In this document: positions 22,930-33,903 of the stretch, piece after piece
Position numbering within the stretch: the stretch's first letter is position 1
How the letters are laid out: every line of letters starts with the position of its first letter
Source: Neoarius graeffei
Lineage: Eukaryota; Chordata; Actinopteri; Siluriformes; Ariidae
Length of the DNA stretch: 64,000 nucleotides
NCBI RefSeq assembly: GCF_027579695.1
Contig: NC_083575.1
Span: 33,268,382 to 33,332,381, forward strand
Direction of reading: 5' to 3'
The notes under the pieces: generated by a model
The model's input: the letters and a program-made list of their open reading frames with translations, nothing else
The model's database searches: none
Told to the model about the DNA's origin: nothing
Made by a program: the position numbers and the translations under genes

Positions 22930-25297
22930 TTGAGGAGGGTGGAGAAATGTTCCCTCCAGCATTGTGTGAGGCTGTCCTTATCTTTCAGCAAGGTCTGACC
23001 ATCTGCCGACAGTAGTGGGGTTGTGCTGGGTCTCTGTGGTCCATACACATCCTTGAGCTCGCTGTAAAACTCCTTGGAGTAATTCAGGTCAGCGTAGAGT
23101 TGAACCTTTTCAGCTTTTCTGTCCCACCAGCTGTCTTGCATTGCATGCAGTTCTCTCTGGGTTTTGCTTTGGAGGTGCTTGAAGCTTTCTTTCTTGGAGA
23201 TGGAAGCTGGGTCATTCTGCCAGATGATGTAGGCATTGTGCTTCTCCTCTAAGAGTTTGTTGATTTCAGCATTGTTCTCATCAAACCAGTCCTGATGGAC
23301 ATGCCTCTGCAGGCCTAGAGTGGCTTTGGCTGACTGTCACCGTGTGCTTGAACTGGTTCCATTGTTCTGTTGGGTCGCCAGTCAACAGTCCTTGAGCAGT
23401 CAGAGCGTCGTCTAGGTGGGATTGAAATTTCTCTCTTGTGGAAGGGTTCAGTAGCTTTATGAGGTTGAATTTTGGGCGAGCAGTTTTGGGCTTCTTGCGA
23501 TGAACCATAGCTATGTGAAGGTTGAGTATCGCCCTCACCAGCCTATGGTCAGTCCAACACTCCGCTCCTCACATGGCTCTTGTGATCATCACGTCCCGTG
23601 CATCCTGCCGCCAGACAATGACATAGTCTATGAGATGCCATTGTCTGGACCTTGGATGTATCCATGTGGTCTTGTACTTGTTGGCCAGTCTAAAGAGGGT
23701 GTTGGTGATGGTGAGACCATTCTCAGCACACATAGTCAGGATTAGCAGCCCATTGCTGTTCATCTTGCTGACTCCCTGGGGGCCTAAAACTCCTTCCCAG
23801 CTCTGGTGATCCGTCCCAACTCTTGCATTGAAGTCCCCTAGGACTACTAGCTTGTCGCTTTCTGGAGTTGACTTCAAGAGGGAGTCCAAGGCTTCATAGA
23901 AATTCTCCTTGTCCTCATCACTGCATGTGAGTGTGGGGGCATAGGCACTAATGATGGTAACGTGCCTTGAGCGACTGACAGGGAAGCGGATTTTCATCAG
24001 CCGTTCATTGATGCCAGTGGGGAGATCAGGGAGTTGGCGTAGCAAGGTGTTACGGATAGCAAATCCAACTCCATGGTTGTCTGTCTTCAGTTTCTGCCTT
24101 TCCTTTCCAGAAGAAGGTATAGCCCCCATCTGGTTCACAGATTGCTCCTTCTTCAGCAAAGCGGGTTTCACTGAGTGTGGCGATGTCGATCCTGTATCAT
24201 GCCAATTCTCTAGCTACCAGGGCAGTTCTTCTGTGAGGCCTTGCTGTATTATCTCTGTCTAGCAGGGTGCACACGTTCCAAGTGCCAAGGATAATTTTCT
24301 TTGTTTTTTCTTTTCAACCACTAAGAGGGTTAACTGCCAGCTGCGGCATGCTGGCCAGTTAGTGAATTAGGGCAGGCAATGTTTAGGCCACCTTTTCTAG
24401 GCCCCTCCCTTACTAGGGTGAGCAGTGCTGTCCTTAAAAGGGCTGCTCAGTCACCAGGGATGCTGCCAAACTCCACTGCTGCCCCAGGTACAATGAAGGA
24501 CGTCCATCTGTCCCAGGCCGCCTACGTGCAGGTTTGAGGCTATGACTGCCAGTAGTAACTGCTACCTGTCACTTCACCCCACTCCCGTCGCCACAGGACT
24601 TTCAGACGAGGAGAAGTTGAGAGGAAGGAATTGGGGAAAGGAAGGGGGATCTGCACATAACCTGTGCGTGAGTTGGATTTTGGTGGGGAAGCTGTTGTAC
24701 GGGAACAACCCCACCCTCTCAGCCGCAGAAGCCAAGGTCCAGTGGCACAAGGAAATGTTACAACTGGGGGCCTCCTTGGCTGCAGTGGATGACCAGGACT
24801 TCTTTAGGTGCCACATCCATGCTCTAGGCATTCCACAACGCTTGCTGCCACCGCCTTCACAACCGTTGGATCTACAGGAGATCTCCTCCGTTCGTTCTGC
24901 CGGGAGTCAGTCTCCGCATGCAGTGGGGCTGACACCACCCAATTCTAATTCACCGAGGGTTTGGAACCCATCAGCTACCCTCACCTGGTTAAGCAAGCCC
25001 GCCAAGGTCAGTGCCCAGGGTGTGGCCACTGTTGCATGCAACAACTACGTGGAGCCACAGGTGAGAGCTGAGTGTCAGGTGAGGACCAGTAACAGAAAAG
25101 CTGTCCTGACAAGGACATGGCGAGCCCTCCTGCTAAAGGTACTACCTCTTCCTGGACACCCCATACACCCTAGAATAGAACATAGATGACATGTCAAATG
25201 CTTAAACTGAGAAAATGTATCATTTAAAAAGAAAAATTAGGTGATTTTAAATTTTATGACAACAACACATCTCAAAAAAGTTGGGACAAGGCCATGT

Positions 25298-27051
25298 TTA
25301 CCACTGTGAGACATCCCCTTTTCTCTTTACAACAGTCTGTAAACGTCTGGGGACTGAGGAGACAAGTTGCTCAAGTTTAGGGATAGGAATGTTAACCCAT
25401 TCTTGTCTAATGTAGGATTCTAGTTGCTCAACTGTCTTAGGTCTTTTTTGTCGTATCTTCCGTTTTATGATGCACCAAATGTTTTCTATGGGTGAAAGAT
25501 CTGGACTGCAGGCTGGCCAGTTCAGTACCCAGACCCTTCTTCTATGCAGCCATGATGCTGTAATTGATGCAGTATGTGGTTTGGCATTGTCATGTTGGAA
25601 AATGCAAGGTCTTCCCTGAAAGAGACATCATCTGGATGGGAGCATATGTTGCTCTAGAACCTGGATATACCTTTCAGCATTGATGGTGTCTTTCCAGATG
25701 TGTAAGCTGCCCATGCCACACGCACTAATGCAACCCCATACCATCAGAGATGCAGGCTTCTGAACTGAGCGCTGATAGCAACTTGGGTCATCCTTCTCCT
25801 CTTTAATCCGAATGACACGGCATCCCTAATTTCCATAAAGAACTTCAAATTTTGATTCATCTGACCACAGAACAGTTTTCCACTTTGCCACAGTCCATTT
25901 TAAATGAGCCTTGGCCCAGAGAAGACATCTGTGCTTCTGGATCATGTTTAGATACGGCTTCTTCTTTGAACTATAGAGTTTTAGCTGGCAACGGCGGATG
26001 GCACGGTAAATTGTGTTCACAGATAATGTTCTCTGGAAATATTCCTGAGCCCATTTTGTGATTTCCAATACAGAAGCATGCCTGTATGTGATGCAGTGCC
26101 GTCTAAGGGCCCGAAGATCACGGGCACCCAGTATGGTTTTCCGGCCTTGACCCTTACGCACAGAGATTCTTCCAGATTCTCTGAGACCCCGTCCACACGT
26201 AGCCGGGTATCTGCTAAATCAAAGATATTTTTCTACGTTTTGGCCTGTCATCCACATGAAAACACATCAAAAACGAATATTTAAAAAAACTCCGGGCAAA
26301 GTGAAGATTTTTGAAAACTCCATGTATGCCTTTTCTTGTAGACAGAGATAACCGGAGTTTTGCATTTTAGAACGTCACAATCTGTGCCAAAAAAATGACA
26401 ACAAATCTGCCCTGACGTCAAACGTGCGACCTTTGTTTACTGCAGAAGCCAGATTAAGCATGGACAAAGAGTAATGGATCGGAGTAGTGCCTTGAAAGCG
26501 TTAATTATTGTGCAGGTGCTATTTACATGTTTAATTTTAGAAGCCCAACTACTGACAAGATTCCCAATCAACGTTTTCTTGCGTCTTTTGAAGTTTATAC
26601 TCCAAAACTGTGTTTAGAAGCAATTCTGTCTCCGAGTCTGTCCAGACGAACGAGCTTGGTGCCATGTTTTATGTTTAGGCAGAAGTGACGCCAACAGAGG
26701 GCTATTCTGATGTGATTAGGGAGTAGGATTTTGGGAAATAATGCCATCTACAGGTTTGGAATGCTTATGAATGTGATTGAAAACGCAGATGTTCGGTTAT
26801 GTGTGGAAGGGATTTTTTTCGAAGACGAGGTGGTGTGGATAAAACATTTTTATAAACGGAGGGAGGGAAAATGTTCGGTTTTAAAAATACCCGGCTACGT
26901 GTGTACATGGCCTGAATCTTTTGATGATATTATGTACTGTAGATGATGATATGTTCAAACTCTTTGCAATTTTACACTGTCAAACTCCTTTCTGATATTG
27001 CTCCACTATTTGTCGGTGCAGAATTAGGGGGATTGGTGATCCTCTTCCCAT
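25298..27051 (-). pseudogene. Tc1-like transposase of E3, split by a MITE
   Basis: ATG at 27051 (MGRGSPIPL, with HRQ for RRQ), interrupted at the GRISVRKGQGRKT boundary by 26185-26912, resuming at 26,184. Catalytic LWSDESKFEV is present, followed by the same in-frame TAG (25826-25828) as E1. A further TGA lies in the PSR-CLFQGRPC segment near 25,627. It ends at 25298. Besides the MITE, CpG-type changes account for much of the damage. Confidence 0.8.
26185..26912. mobile_element. 728-bp Harbinger-like MITE, TGA TSD
   Basis: Terminal inverted repeats of 26 bp share CACACGTAGCCGGGTAT; the left starts GACCCCGT and the right (reverse complement) GGCCATGT. TGA occurs on both sides (26182-26184, 26913-26915). 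Removal restores the Tc1 sequence ATTCTCTGAATCTTTTGATG exactly as in copies at 16.2 and 16.85 kb. No transposase. A 3-bp TSD fits PIF/Harbinger, although TAA/TTA is more usual than TGA. Confidence 0.75.
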
Positions 27052-27579
27052 CTTTACTTCTGAGAGCTGCTGCCACTCCAAGATGCTCTTTTTATATCTA
27101 GTCATGTTAATGACCTATTGCCAGTTGACCTAATGAGTTGCAATTTGGTCCTCCAGCTGTTCCTTTTTTGTACCTTTAACTTTTCCAGCCTCTTATTGCC
27201 CCTGTCCCAACTTTTTTGAGATGTGTTGCTGTCATGAAATTTCAAATGAGCCAATATTTGGCATGAAATTTCAAAATGTCTCACTTTCGACATTTGATAT
27301 GTTGTCTATGCTCTACTGTGAATACAATATCAGTTTTTGAGATTTGTAAATTATTGCATTCCGTTTTTATTTACAATTTGTACTTTGTCCCAACTTTTTT
27401 GGAATCGGGGTTGTAGTTCACAGTAACAAGCCTATTTGTTATCTTCTATTACAGCATATACAGCATGCCAAAACAAAATAAAACATTCCCCTTGTATTTG
27501 CTTGCTACTGTGTTTTATAGTGTATCTCTTTAATTTTTCATATGTAGCCCTATATATTTGTGAAAATATGCATATAGTA

Positions 27580-27918
27580 TTGGCGGCATGGTGGTGTAGT
27601 GGTTAGCTCTGTCGCCTCACAGCAAGAAGGTCCTGGGTTCGAGCCCAGCGGCTGATGAGGGCCTTTCTGTGTGGAGTTTGCATGTTCTCCCCATGTCTGC
27701 ATGGGTTTGCTTCAGTTTCCTTCACAGTCCAAAGACATGCAGGTTAGGCTAATTGGTGGCTCTAAATTGAACATAGGTATGAAGGGTTGTTTGTCTCTAT
27801 GTCTTAGCCCTGCGACTTGTCCAGGGTGTACCCTGCATCTTGCCCATAGTCAGCTGGGATAGGCTCCAGCTTGCCTGTGACCCTGTACAGGATAAGCAGT
27901 TACAGATAATGGATGGAT
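27580..27918 (+). mobile_element. tRNA-headed SINE, full length, 8-bp TSD
   Basis: GCGGCATGGTGGTGTAGTGG head, B box GGTTCGAGCCC, body with CAGTCCAAAGACATGCAGG, end GGATAAGCAGTTACAGATAA plus (TGGA)n. ATATAGTA lies on both sides (27572-27579 and 27919-27926). It sits between copy B sequence and Tc1 derivative T1. Confidence 0.8.
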
Positions 27919-27926
27919 ATATAGTA

Positions 27927-28678
27927 CTGTCAAAAGTTTGAACACACCTGCTCATTCAAAGGTTTTTCTGTATTTTGACTATTTTCTACATTGTAGAACA
28001 ATACTGAAGACATCAAAACTATTAAATAACATAAAGAACACATTAAATTATGTGGTAATAAGAAAAAGTGTAAGAAAAAAATGCTTCATATTTTAGATCC
28101 TTCAAAGTAACCATTTACCTTGATGAGAGCTTTGCACACTATTGGCATTGTCTTAACCAGCTTCATGAAGTATTCAACTGGAATACTTTTCAATTAGCAG
28201 GTGTGCCTTGTCAAAATTAATTAGTGGAATTTCCTACCTTCTTATTGCATTTGAGACCATCAACCAGTAAATAGTAAAAATACATCCATCCATAATTGCT
28301 TATCCTGTGCAAGGTCATGGGCAAGCTGGAAATTATCTCAGCTGACTATGGGCGAGAGGCAAGGTACATTCTGGACAAGTCATGAAATCATCACAGGGCT
28401 GACAAATAGAGACAAACAACAATTCACACTCACACACCTACAGTCAATTTAGAGCCACCAATTAACCTAACCTGCATGCCTTTGGACTGTGGGGGAAACC
28501 AGAGCACCCCCACACAGACAGACACACGGAGAACATGCAAGCTCCACACAGAAGGGCCCCTATTGGCCACTGGGCTTGAACCCAGAACCTTTTTGTTGTG
28601 AGGTGACAGTGCTAACCACTACACCACCATGCTGCCCCAATAAAAATACACTAAAAAGCAAATTTTTGACTAGCATTA
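27927..28678. mobile_element. Tc1 derivative T1 (internally deleted) carrying a SINE
   Basis: Starts CTGTCAAAAGTTTGAACACA and ends CAAATTTTTGACTAGCATTA, the degraded TIRs of a fish Tc1 family, with TA at each side. Without the SINE about 390 bp remain: TIRs and subterminal sequence but no transposase. Confidence 0.7.
28285..28640 (-). mobile_element. tRNA-headed SINE in T1, 10-bp TSD
   Basis: Minus-strand copy: tail CATCCATCCATAATTGC at 28285, head ...CACTACACCACCATGCTGCC at 28640. TAAAAATACA flanks both ends (28275-28284, 28641-28650). Confidence 0.82.
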
Positions 28679-28680
28679 TA

Positions 28681-29188
28681 CATTTCCAGCAGAACTCATA
28701 GGGAATGGTCCCATCAAATTGACACCTAGCATCTCCCAGGGTCAGTGGACCACAGTTTGCTTGAATTTGCCCATCATTAATCTACTTTCAGGTTTATAAT
28801 ATTGGCAAACCTGACAGTCTTGCACATGTTGTTTCACATCTAAATCGATGGTTGGCCAGTAAACTAGACTCTCTAACCTTTTAAAGATCTTAAACCATCC
28901 AAGATGACCAGCCATTTGGTCATAATGAAAGAGTTTAGAAACTGAGGACATGGAGATGTGGGAATATACACCTTATAGATGGTCTTGAATTGAAGTTTGT
29001 CCTCCAAGATTATGAACTGAGGTGTCATTAATAATGACCTCTCCAGATTCCATTGTGGACTTATAACTGTTGAACCTCATCACTCTGCTGGGCCTTCCAT
29101 ATAACCTCATCCATGATGGCCAAGTTCTTGTTTCTCAGATAAGAAAGTGGTACAAGCATGTTTAGAAGAGCCTAATTGATGATTAGGA
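28681..29188 (-). pseudogene. Ty3/Gypsy integrase fragment
   Basis: The minus strand encodes the N-terminal zinc-binding domain of a retroelement integrase: HYDQMAGHLGWFKIFKRL, then VYWPTIDLDVKQHVQDCQVC (28951-28742), i.e. the H-x3-H ... C-x2-C pattern. Flanking codons give RNase H/integrase linker-like sequence with stops. No LTRs are visible here. It belongs to a different lineage from the Gypsy element at 36.5 kb. It separates Tc1 derivatives T1 and T2. Confidence 0.65.
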
Positions 29189-29958
29189 GAGTTTCATATT
29201 TTAGATTCTTCAAAGTAGCCACTGTTTACCTTAATGATCGCTTTGCACACTTTTGGCATTGTCTTAAGCACCTTCATAAAGTAATCACCTGTAATGCTTT
29301 TCAGTAACAGGTGTACCTTGTTAAAAGTTCATCTCATCTCATTATCTCTAGCCGCTTTATCCTTCTACAGGGTCGCAGGCAAGCTGGAGCCTATCCCAGC
29401 TGACTACGGGCGAAAGGCGGGGTACACCCTGGACAAGTCGCCAGGTCATCACAGGGCTGACACATAGACACAGACAACCATTCATACTCACATTCATACC
29501 TACGATCAATTTAGAGTCACCAGTTAACCTAACCTGCATGTCTTTGGACTGTGGGGGAAACCGGAGCACCCGGAGGAAACTCACGCGGACACGGGGAGAA
29601 CATGCAAACTCCGCACGAAAGGCCCTCGCCGGCCACGGGGCTCGAACCCGGACCTTCTTGCTGTGAGGCGACAGCGCTAACCACTACACCACCGTGCCGC
29701 CCTTGTTAAAAGTTAATTAGTGGAATTTCTTGTCTTCTTAATATGTTTGACACCATTAAACAGTAAATAGTAAATAATAAAAATAGAGTAAATAACCCTA
29801 TTTGACAACTGTAGTTAGCCATATTATGTCAAGAACTGCTGAAGTAAATAAAGAGAAATGATCGTCAATTACTTTCAGACATGAAGTGTCTTTTAATTAA
29901 CAAAAATAAAGAAAAACCATTGAATTAGAAGGTGTGACCAAACTTTTGACTGGTACTG
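29189..29958. mobile_element. Tc1 derivative T2 (left end missing) carrying a SINE
   Basis: Same family as T1: TTTTAGATTCTTCAAAGTAG near 29,200 and a right TIR ...CAAACTTTTGACTGGTACTG at 29958 followed by TA. A short 5' coding piece (MSRTAEVNKEK-like) near 29,830 is all that remains of the transposase. Confidence 0.7.
29330..29701 (-). mobile_element. tRNA-headed SINE in T2, 13-bp TSD
   Basis: Minus-strand, full length, tail (TCATC)n at 29330, head ending GTGCCGCC at 29701. CTTGTTAAAAGTT occurs at 29317-29329 and 29702-29714. High CpG content and close match to the 63.3-kb copy suggest a recent insertion. Confidence 0.85.
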
Positions 29959-30358
29959 TATGTATGAGCACTATAAACTTTTATAGCAGTATGCTGTACC
30001 CTGCACACTGAAAAGGCAAAAGACACAAGTTAGTAGGGTTTAGTTGGTGTGTAGAAAGAGCGACCTGGAACGGCCATCACTGAACAGAGGTGGGGGTCTA
30101 AGGCTACATCCACATGACAACGGCAATGAGATTTTTTTTTTTAAATATCGCGTCCACATGGGCAATGGATCAGTAAAATATCAGGTACACATGGCAACGC
30201 AACGTTTGCTGAAAACGATGCAATACACATGCCACACCTCTACGTGCGCTGTAAGACGGTCCCATCGGAGACACCAGAACAATAGAAGAAAAAAATCTTG
30301 GCAAGGACACATGCGCATAAACCCCTTCTTCTACCCTTCACACAACAACAAGAAGAAA

Positions 30359-31659
30359 ATGGCTGTGACTATGCGAGGAAAAACCGATTCTCTTGTCTGG
30401 ACCAATGACGAGGTGGAGTTACTCCTGCGAGTGACTCTGAACTATAAAACCTCTAAATATCAGGAGAATGTGGACTGGGAGACATGCCAAACCAAGTACG
30501 GAGATATTACGCTCGCCTTTCGGCAGCAGTATACCACCGGGGACATGGCTGCAGGGAAGGACTTTCCTCACGACCCCAGCAACATCTCAAAGGCCCAGAT
30601 GACTGTAAAACTGAAGGGGATAAGAAATAAATACCGGCATGTCGTCGACTCTGGGCATCGGAGTGGCCACGGATGTGTGGTTCTAATATTCTTTGAACTG
30701 TACAAAGAGATCTGGGGTGGATCGCCTGGAACCGACAACATCCCATCGGGCATCAAGAGTGCTGATATGGTGGAAAATTCGGCCTCCTCCTCGACATCTG
30801 ATTCTCCCTGGTCGCCTGTCGAACTAGAAGTTTCTCCGGCTTCCACTGTGTCTAATCCGTCTGCTGCAGAGGTCAACCGTCTGAGAAATTTGCTTCAGGT
30901 AAGCAAGCTCATGGTTTCAATCTTGAAGGGCTACTTGCTGTGAGTTGTATGTTATGGTACTTCAAAGCTGGCATGGTGTAACATTCGATATGTTCATGTT
31001 GCTTTAGGGTGTTGCAAGTGGATAAAGGTTGTCCAAGGCACTCTTCTTCCATAAAAAGCTTTTAATCAGTATAGCTAGTTCATTTTGAACATTAAAAAAG
31101 CCAACATGTTTCGGCCTCAGTCCAGGCCTTCTTCAGGGCTTAAAAATACAAACTGCTTTAGGGTGTTGTTGTAAAGTGTTAGCTACTGGGTGGTGATGCA
31201 TTCTAAAATCTATTAACTTTGTTTTTTAAGGCAAAACTCTTAAGCCACAGAGGTGACAGCCTAAAGAGGAGGTCCCCAGCGGATGCAGCCATGCAGGAGG
31301 ATCTCATGGAGGAGTCAGAGAAGCGTGCCAGTGAGAACCTGGAGCGGGTGAACAACAATATTAAACTCATCACAAACACCATTAAGAATGGGTTCGAACT
31401 GCTTCAGACACTTGTGCTCCAGCAACAACCACAAGCCCCTGCTCCACATCCGTATAGGCCATACATGCCAGCACACCATGCAGCACCACCTTACCTGCAC
31501 ACACCGCATCATCCTGCAGATGCATACACACCATTACACAGCACAACTAGCTACACACCATCACACACCACCCCATCACACAGCACTCCACGTACACACA
31601 CTGCTCCAGATTTCTCTTACAGAAGGGCACTGCTGCAAGAGGAAGATGTGGACACGTAA
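30359..31659 (+). CDS. Harbinger Myb/SANT-like accessory protein (two exons, 322 aa)
   Basis: In Harbinger elements this protein binds the ends and brings the transposase to the nucleus and DNA. Exon 1 is 30359-30898 (ATG: MAVTMRGKTDSLVWTNDEVE), exon 2 is 31231-31659. The donor is CAG|GTAAGC and the acceptor TTTTTTAAG|G, phase 0. SANT/trihelix-like domain about residues 10-125: VWTNDEVELLLRVTLNYK, the NVDWETCQTKY block and SGHGCVVLIFFELYKEIWGG. A Ser/Thr-rich linker follows, then a coiled-coil-like RRSPADAAMQEDLMEESEKR, and a His/Pro/Thr-rich tail. No stop or frameshift. Because the first exon frame is open upstream, the ATG at 30359 is chosen as the first start after the terminal region. Confidence 0.82.
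31015..31153 (-). mobile_element. 139-bp retroelement end in the Harbinger intron, 15-bp TSD
   Basis: On the minus strand: AGCCCTGAAGAAGGCCTGGA, CCGAAACATGTTGGC ... TTTATGGAAGAAGAGTGCCT. Flanked by TGCTTTAGGGTGTTG at 31000-31014 and 31154-31168. It lies inside the intron and leaves the splice sites untouched. Confidence 0.75.
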
Positions 31660-31858
31660 AGACTGTGCCTCATTGTGCTGGTTTCTTTTTCCCATGTGTG
31701 TACAGAATTTGGAAATCGTGCCTTCTGTATACAAATTAGTTTTATTAGTGTGCATAGTTTTATATTACTTTATTTTCTTATTGTGTGTGAACATTTTTAA
31801 AAGCATTTTTATATAATTCATATAACTTTTTAAATTGTGTGTGAACATTTTGAAAATC

Positions 31859-32287
31859 AGTCTTATCCAATTAAAAAAAAAGAAATTCAAGAAATGGTTC
31901 AGTTACTTGTTTATTTAAAAGAAAAGCTGTATACAAAAGTGAATGCAATGCAGTGGTTCATACAAAACAGTCTGTTGAAGGGTCTTCTGATCCTTTTCCC
32001 CTCTGCCTCCATTATAGTCAGGTAACTGTTGCTTTGTGTGGAAGGCTGTACTTTCTGTTCATCAAAGCAGGTGTAAATTGTCTGGCAGGTGAGTCAGGTT
32101 GATGTGTAAACAATTTCAAAAGATTCTTATCCAACAGAAAGCAGGCAAGAAATGGTTTGAGTCACTTGTCTATGTGCAACACCCGCACAGTTTACTAAAT
32201 CCACACTAAAGAATACTATATACAAAAGTGATTGGTACATTAAAAAAGCAGTGAACAGAAGTGACAGTGGTACATACAAAATACTGT
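31859..32287. repeat. Diverged tandem duplication of the transposase gene 3' end
   Basis: CTCTGCCTCCATTATAGTCA and GGTAACTGTTGCTTTGTGTG (31,990-32,045) repeat the 3' coding end of the transposase at 32,335-32,385. TCTTATCCAA...AAGAAATGGTT at 31,860 recurs at 32,125. The duplicated part is non-coding and lies between the two convergent stop codons. Confidence 0.65.
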
Positions 32288-33550
32288 TCAAGGGTCAAGG
32301 AACTTTGTAAGCACTCTTCTGACCCTTCTCCTCTCTGCCTCATTACAGTCAGTCAGGTAACTGTTGCTTTGTGTGGAAGGCTGTACTTCCTGGTCACATT
32401 GTACAGCACTCACCACACAGTGTTCGTCCACGGTCTCACTGTTTTCTTCACAGTAGTTGTGGAGAGCAAAGCAGGCGAAAATTACACAGGGCAAGTCATT
32501 CAGGTTAATGTCCATTGCTCTTCTCAGGGATGCAAATCTGGCCTTCAGCCGACCAAAAGCACACTCAATGATCATGCGTGCCCTACACAAACATAACCCA
32601 ATGTACTGCTCTTGTGGCATGGAGCCACCGTTTGAATATTCCTTCATCAGGAAAGGTAGTAATGGATAGGCTGGGTCACCCAGGAGAAATATGGGGATGG
32701 GTTCCTCATCATCCACTATCTGCTTTTTCAATGTTAGAATCTTGCTGGTTTTAAAGTAGGTGCTGATCTTTGAATTTGCAAACACTCGTGCATCATGCGT
32801 ACTGCCAGGCCACTTTATAACTACATCCATAAATCTGTACTTGTAGTCACACACTGCTTGTACATTTAAGGAATGTTTACCCTTTCTGTTGATGTAGTCC
32901 ATGGCGTGGGATGATGGCTGCTTGATTTCAATGTGGGTCCCGTCGACTGCTCCCAAACACTGTGGCATGCCATGTACACGGTGAAAGCCAGACACAAGCT
33001 CCTCTGCCTCGGGTTCTGTGAAGGGCAGCTTGATATATTTCAGACCGAGGTGGAGAGCGATGGCTTTGCATGTCTGCCTCACGACGACGGAGACAGCCTG
33101 CCGCGACAGGCCGAAGGAGTTTGCTGTCTTCTGTAGCCTTCCCTCGTCACTCAGGTAGTACAGCGTACAAACAACCTTCTTTAACGGTCCAATTGCTTCT
33201 CTCATGTTGGTTGTTTGGCCTTCAATATGAAGACGAACTTCTTCGCTCAGGGCCACAAGTGAAGCTCTGGACATCCAAAAGTTCTCTCTCCACTCTACAT
33301 CCACGACAACACCATTCACAAAGTTGTCCCACCAGCTACTGGTTCTTCCAGGTCTCAACCAAAATCTTCTTCTTTTGGCCCGTCTAGTTACACGCCGTGG
33401 TGGGTTTAAAAGAATCTGACGTGTGTGGCCATGTAAGCATCTCCGCCGCTCGCCTAGTCGGTGCAACACCTGTAAATTTTGCTTCAATAATGCGAATAAA
33501 CTTAGCAGCGACTGCAGCACTGAAACTACTACTACTATGGGGGCCGCCAT
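32288..33550 (-). CDS. Harbinger DDE transposase, 420 aa, intact
   Basis: A HARBI1-like DDE_Tnp_4 nuclease that cuts and rejoins the element ends at TWA-type targets. The start at 33550 gives [10 protein letters not shown] and a full-length protein. An N-terminal basic region ([18 protein letters not shown], ~52-69) and helix-turn-helix [15 protein letters not shown] (~146-160) precede the catalytic core: Asp203 in [20 protein letters not shown] at ~247-257, Asp292 in [11 protein letters not shown], Glu329 in [15 protein letters not shown] (36 residues between the last two). There are no internal stops, and the length is normal for the family. It converges with the SANT-like gene. Whether it is expressed cannot be seen from sequence. 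Confidence 0.9.
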   Translation of the reverse strand: MAAPIVVVVSVLQSLLSLFALLKQNLQVLHRLGERRRCLHGHTRQILLNPPRRVTRRAKRRRFWLRPGRTSSWWDNFVNGVVVDVEWRENFWMSRASLVALSEEVRLHIEGQTTNMREAIGPLKKVVCTLYYLSDEGRLQKTANSFGLSRQAVSVVVRQTCKAIALHLGLKYIKLPFTEPEAEELVSGFHRVHGMPQCLGAVDGTHIEIKQPSSHAMDYINRKGKHSLNVQAVCDYKYRFMDVVIKWPGSTHDARVFANSKISTYFKTSKILTLKKQIVDDEEPIPIFLLGDPAYPLLPFLMKEYSNGGSMPQEQYIGLCLCRARMIIECAFGRLKARFASLRRAMDINLNDLPCVIFACFALHNYCEENSETVDEHCVVSAVQCDQEVQPSTQSNSYLTDCNEAERRRVRRVLTKFLDP

Positions 33551-33903
33551 TGTTGCTGTTGTTGTTATGAATGACGCGCACGAGAGTGCTGCTTGTTCTA
33601 GTCATGTGGTTGTGACGTCATCATAAACAAATCCGTTCTACTCATCCAGACGACTTCGCAATGCCGCCATTGCCACATTTTTCCACTCTGGAACCCGTTC
33701 TCAAAAAATTTCGTTTTGGGGCGCCCAAAACGCCGGTGCCGTGTGGACGCCAGGCCGAAACGATAAACAATTTTATCAGATTCACCTGAATCTGTTGCCG
33801 TGTGGACAGGACCTAAGACATCGCTTATCAGCCACCTACAATGCAGTCCTTGGCACACTTCCCAGATAACTGAATGCATACCAAAACCCAGCTGTTTTCA
33901 GTC

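Larger units (their letters stand above)
20421..24275 (-). pseudogene. LINE EN-RT-zinc-finger pseudogene
   Basis: Endonuclease blocks: ETRFAEEGAI-like start near 24,180 (frameshifted), HVTIISAYAPTLTC, VVLGDFNARVG and HLIDYVIVWR (24,171-23,569). Linker to 22,839 (MQDSWWDRKAEKVQLYADL). RT: SGKAPGRDGIPVEIYKAAGP (22,225-22,004), NYRGISLLSIAGKILTRV, FRRGRSTIDMIFSVRQVQEK and FIDLTKAFDTV (22,037-21,576). The catalytic motif at 21,192-21,515 is FANDCAL instead of FADD. The C-terminal part (21,074-20,421) contains LLYGCETWTLYRKQ and ends in a C2H2 finger, CPYCPRVCASRIGLFSHTRAH. Multiple frameshifts and the lost Asp make it inactive. Clade unresolved. Confidence 0.78.
20392..25171 (-). mobile_element. 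APE-type LINE with C-terminal zinc finger, 13-bp TSD
   Basis: Minus-strand LINE of 4.78 kb flanked by AGAATAGAACATA (20379-20391 and 25172-25184), inserted in Tc1 element E3. A GC-rich 5' UTR occupies about 24,300-25,171; an open frame on the opposite strand there (24,542-25,189) is probably incidental. The 3' end has no simple-repeat tail. Another LINE end is inserted at about 22,250-22,929. Confidence 0.8.
20285..27413 (-). mobile_element. Tc1-like transposon E3 (same family as E1/E2), split twice
   Basis: Left TIR CAACCCTGATTCCAAAAAAG at 20285 and right TIR ...GGAATCGGGGTTG at 27413, TA on both sides. Own parts are 20285-20391, 25185-26184 and 26916-27413, about 1.6 kb. It is inserted just after the C-terminal codons of transposase copy B. 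It contains a LINE with a 13-bp TSD and a Harbinger-like MITE. Confidence 0.85.
30102..33813. mobile_element. PIF/Harbinger transposon, both genes intact, TAA TSD
   Basis: Ends GGCTACATCCACATGACAAC and, reverse complement of the right end, GGTCCTGTCCACACGGCAAC, with TAA on each side (30099-30101, 33814-33816). Removing it and one TAA restores GGLRHRLSATYN in the host element. It encodes two convergent genes: a Myb/SANT-like protein (plus) and a DDE transposase (minus), the standard two-gene arrangement. Subterminal GTCCACAC repeats occur at both ends. The only visible oddities are a 139-bp insert in the intron and a tandem duplication between the genes. Confidence 0.85.

Noticed and set aside
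24542..25189. A 215-codon plus-strand open frame
   Set aside because: It lies antisense to the GC-rich 5' UTR of a LINE and runs past the TSD into the Tc1 element. No domain is recognised; a chance ORF.
27580..27660. A functional tRNA gene (A and B boxes present)
   Set aside because: The tRNA-like part is the head of a SINE repeated many times here. It lacks a proper cloverleaf 3' half, and the copy has a TSD.
31388..31816. A second gene overlapping exon 2 of the SANT-like protein
   Set aside because: Different frame of the same exon. The other frame continues exon 1 with correct splice phase.
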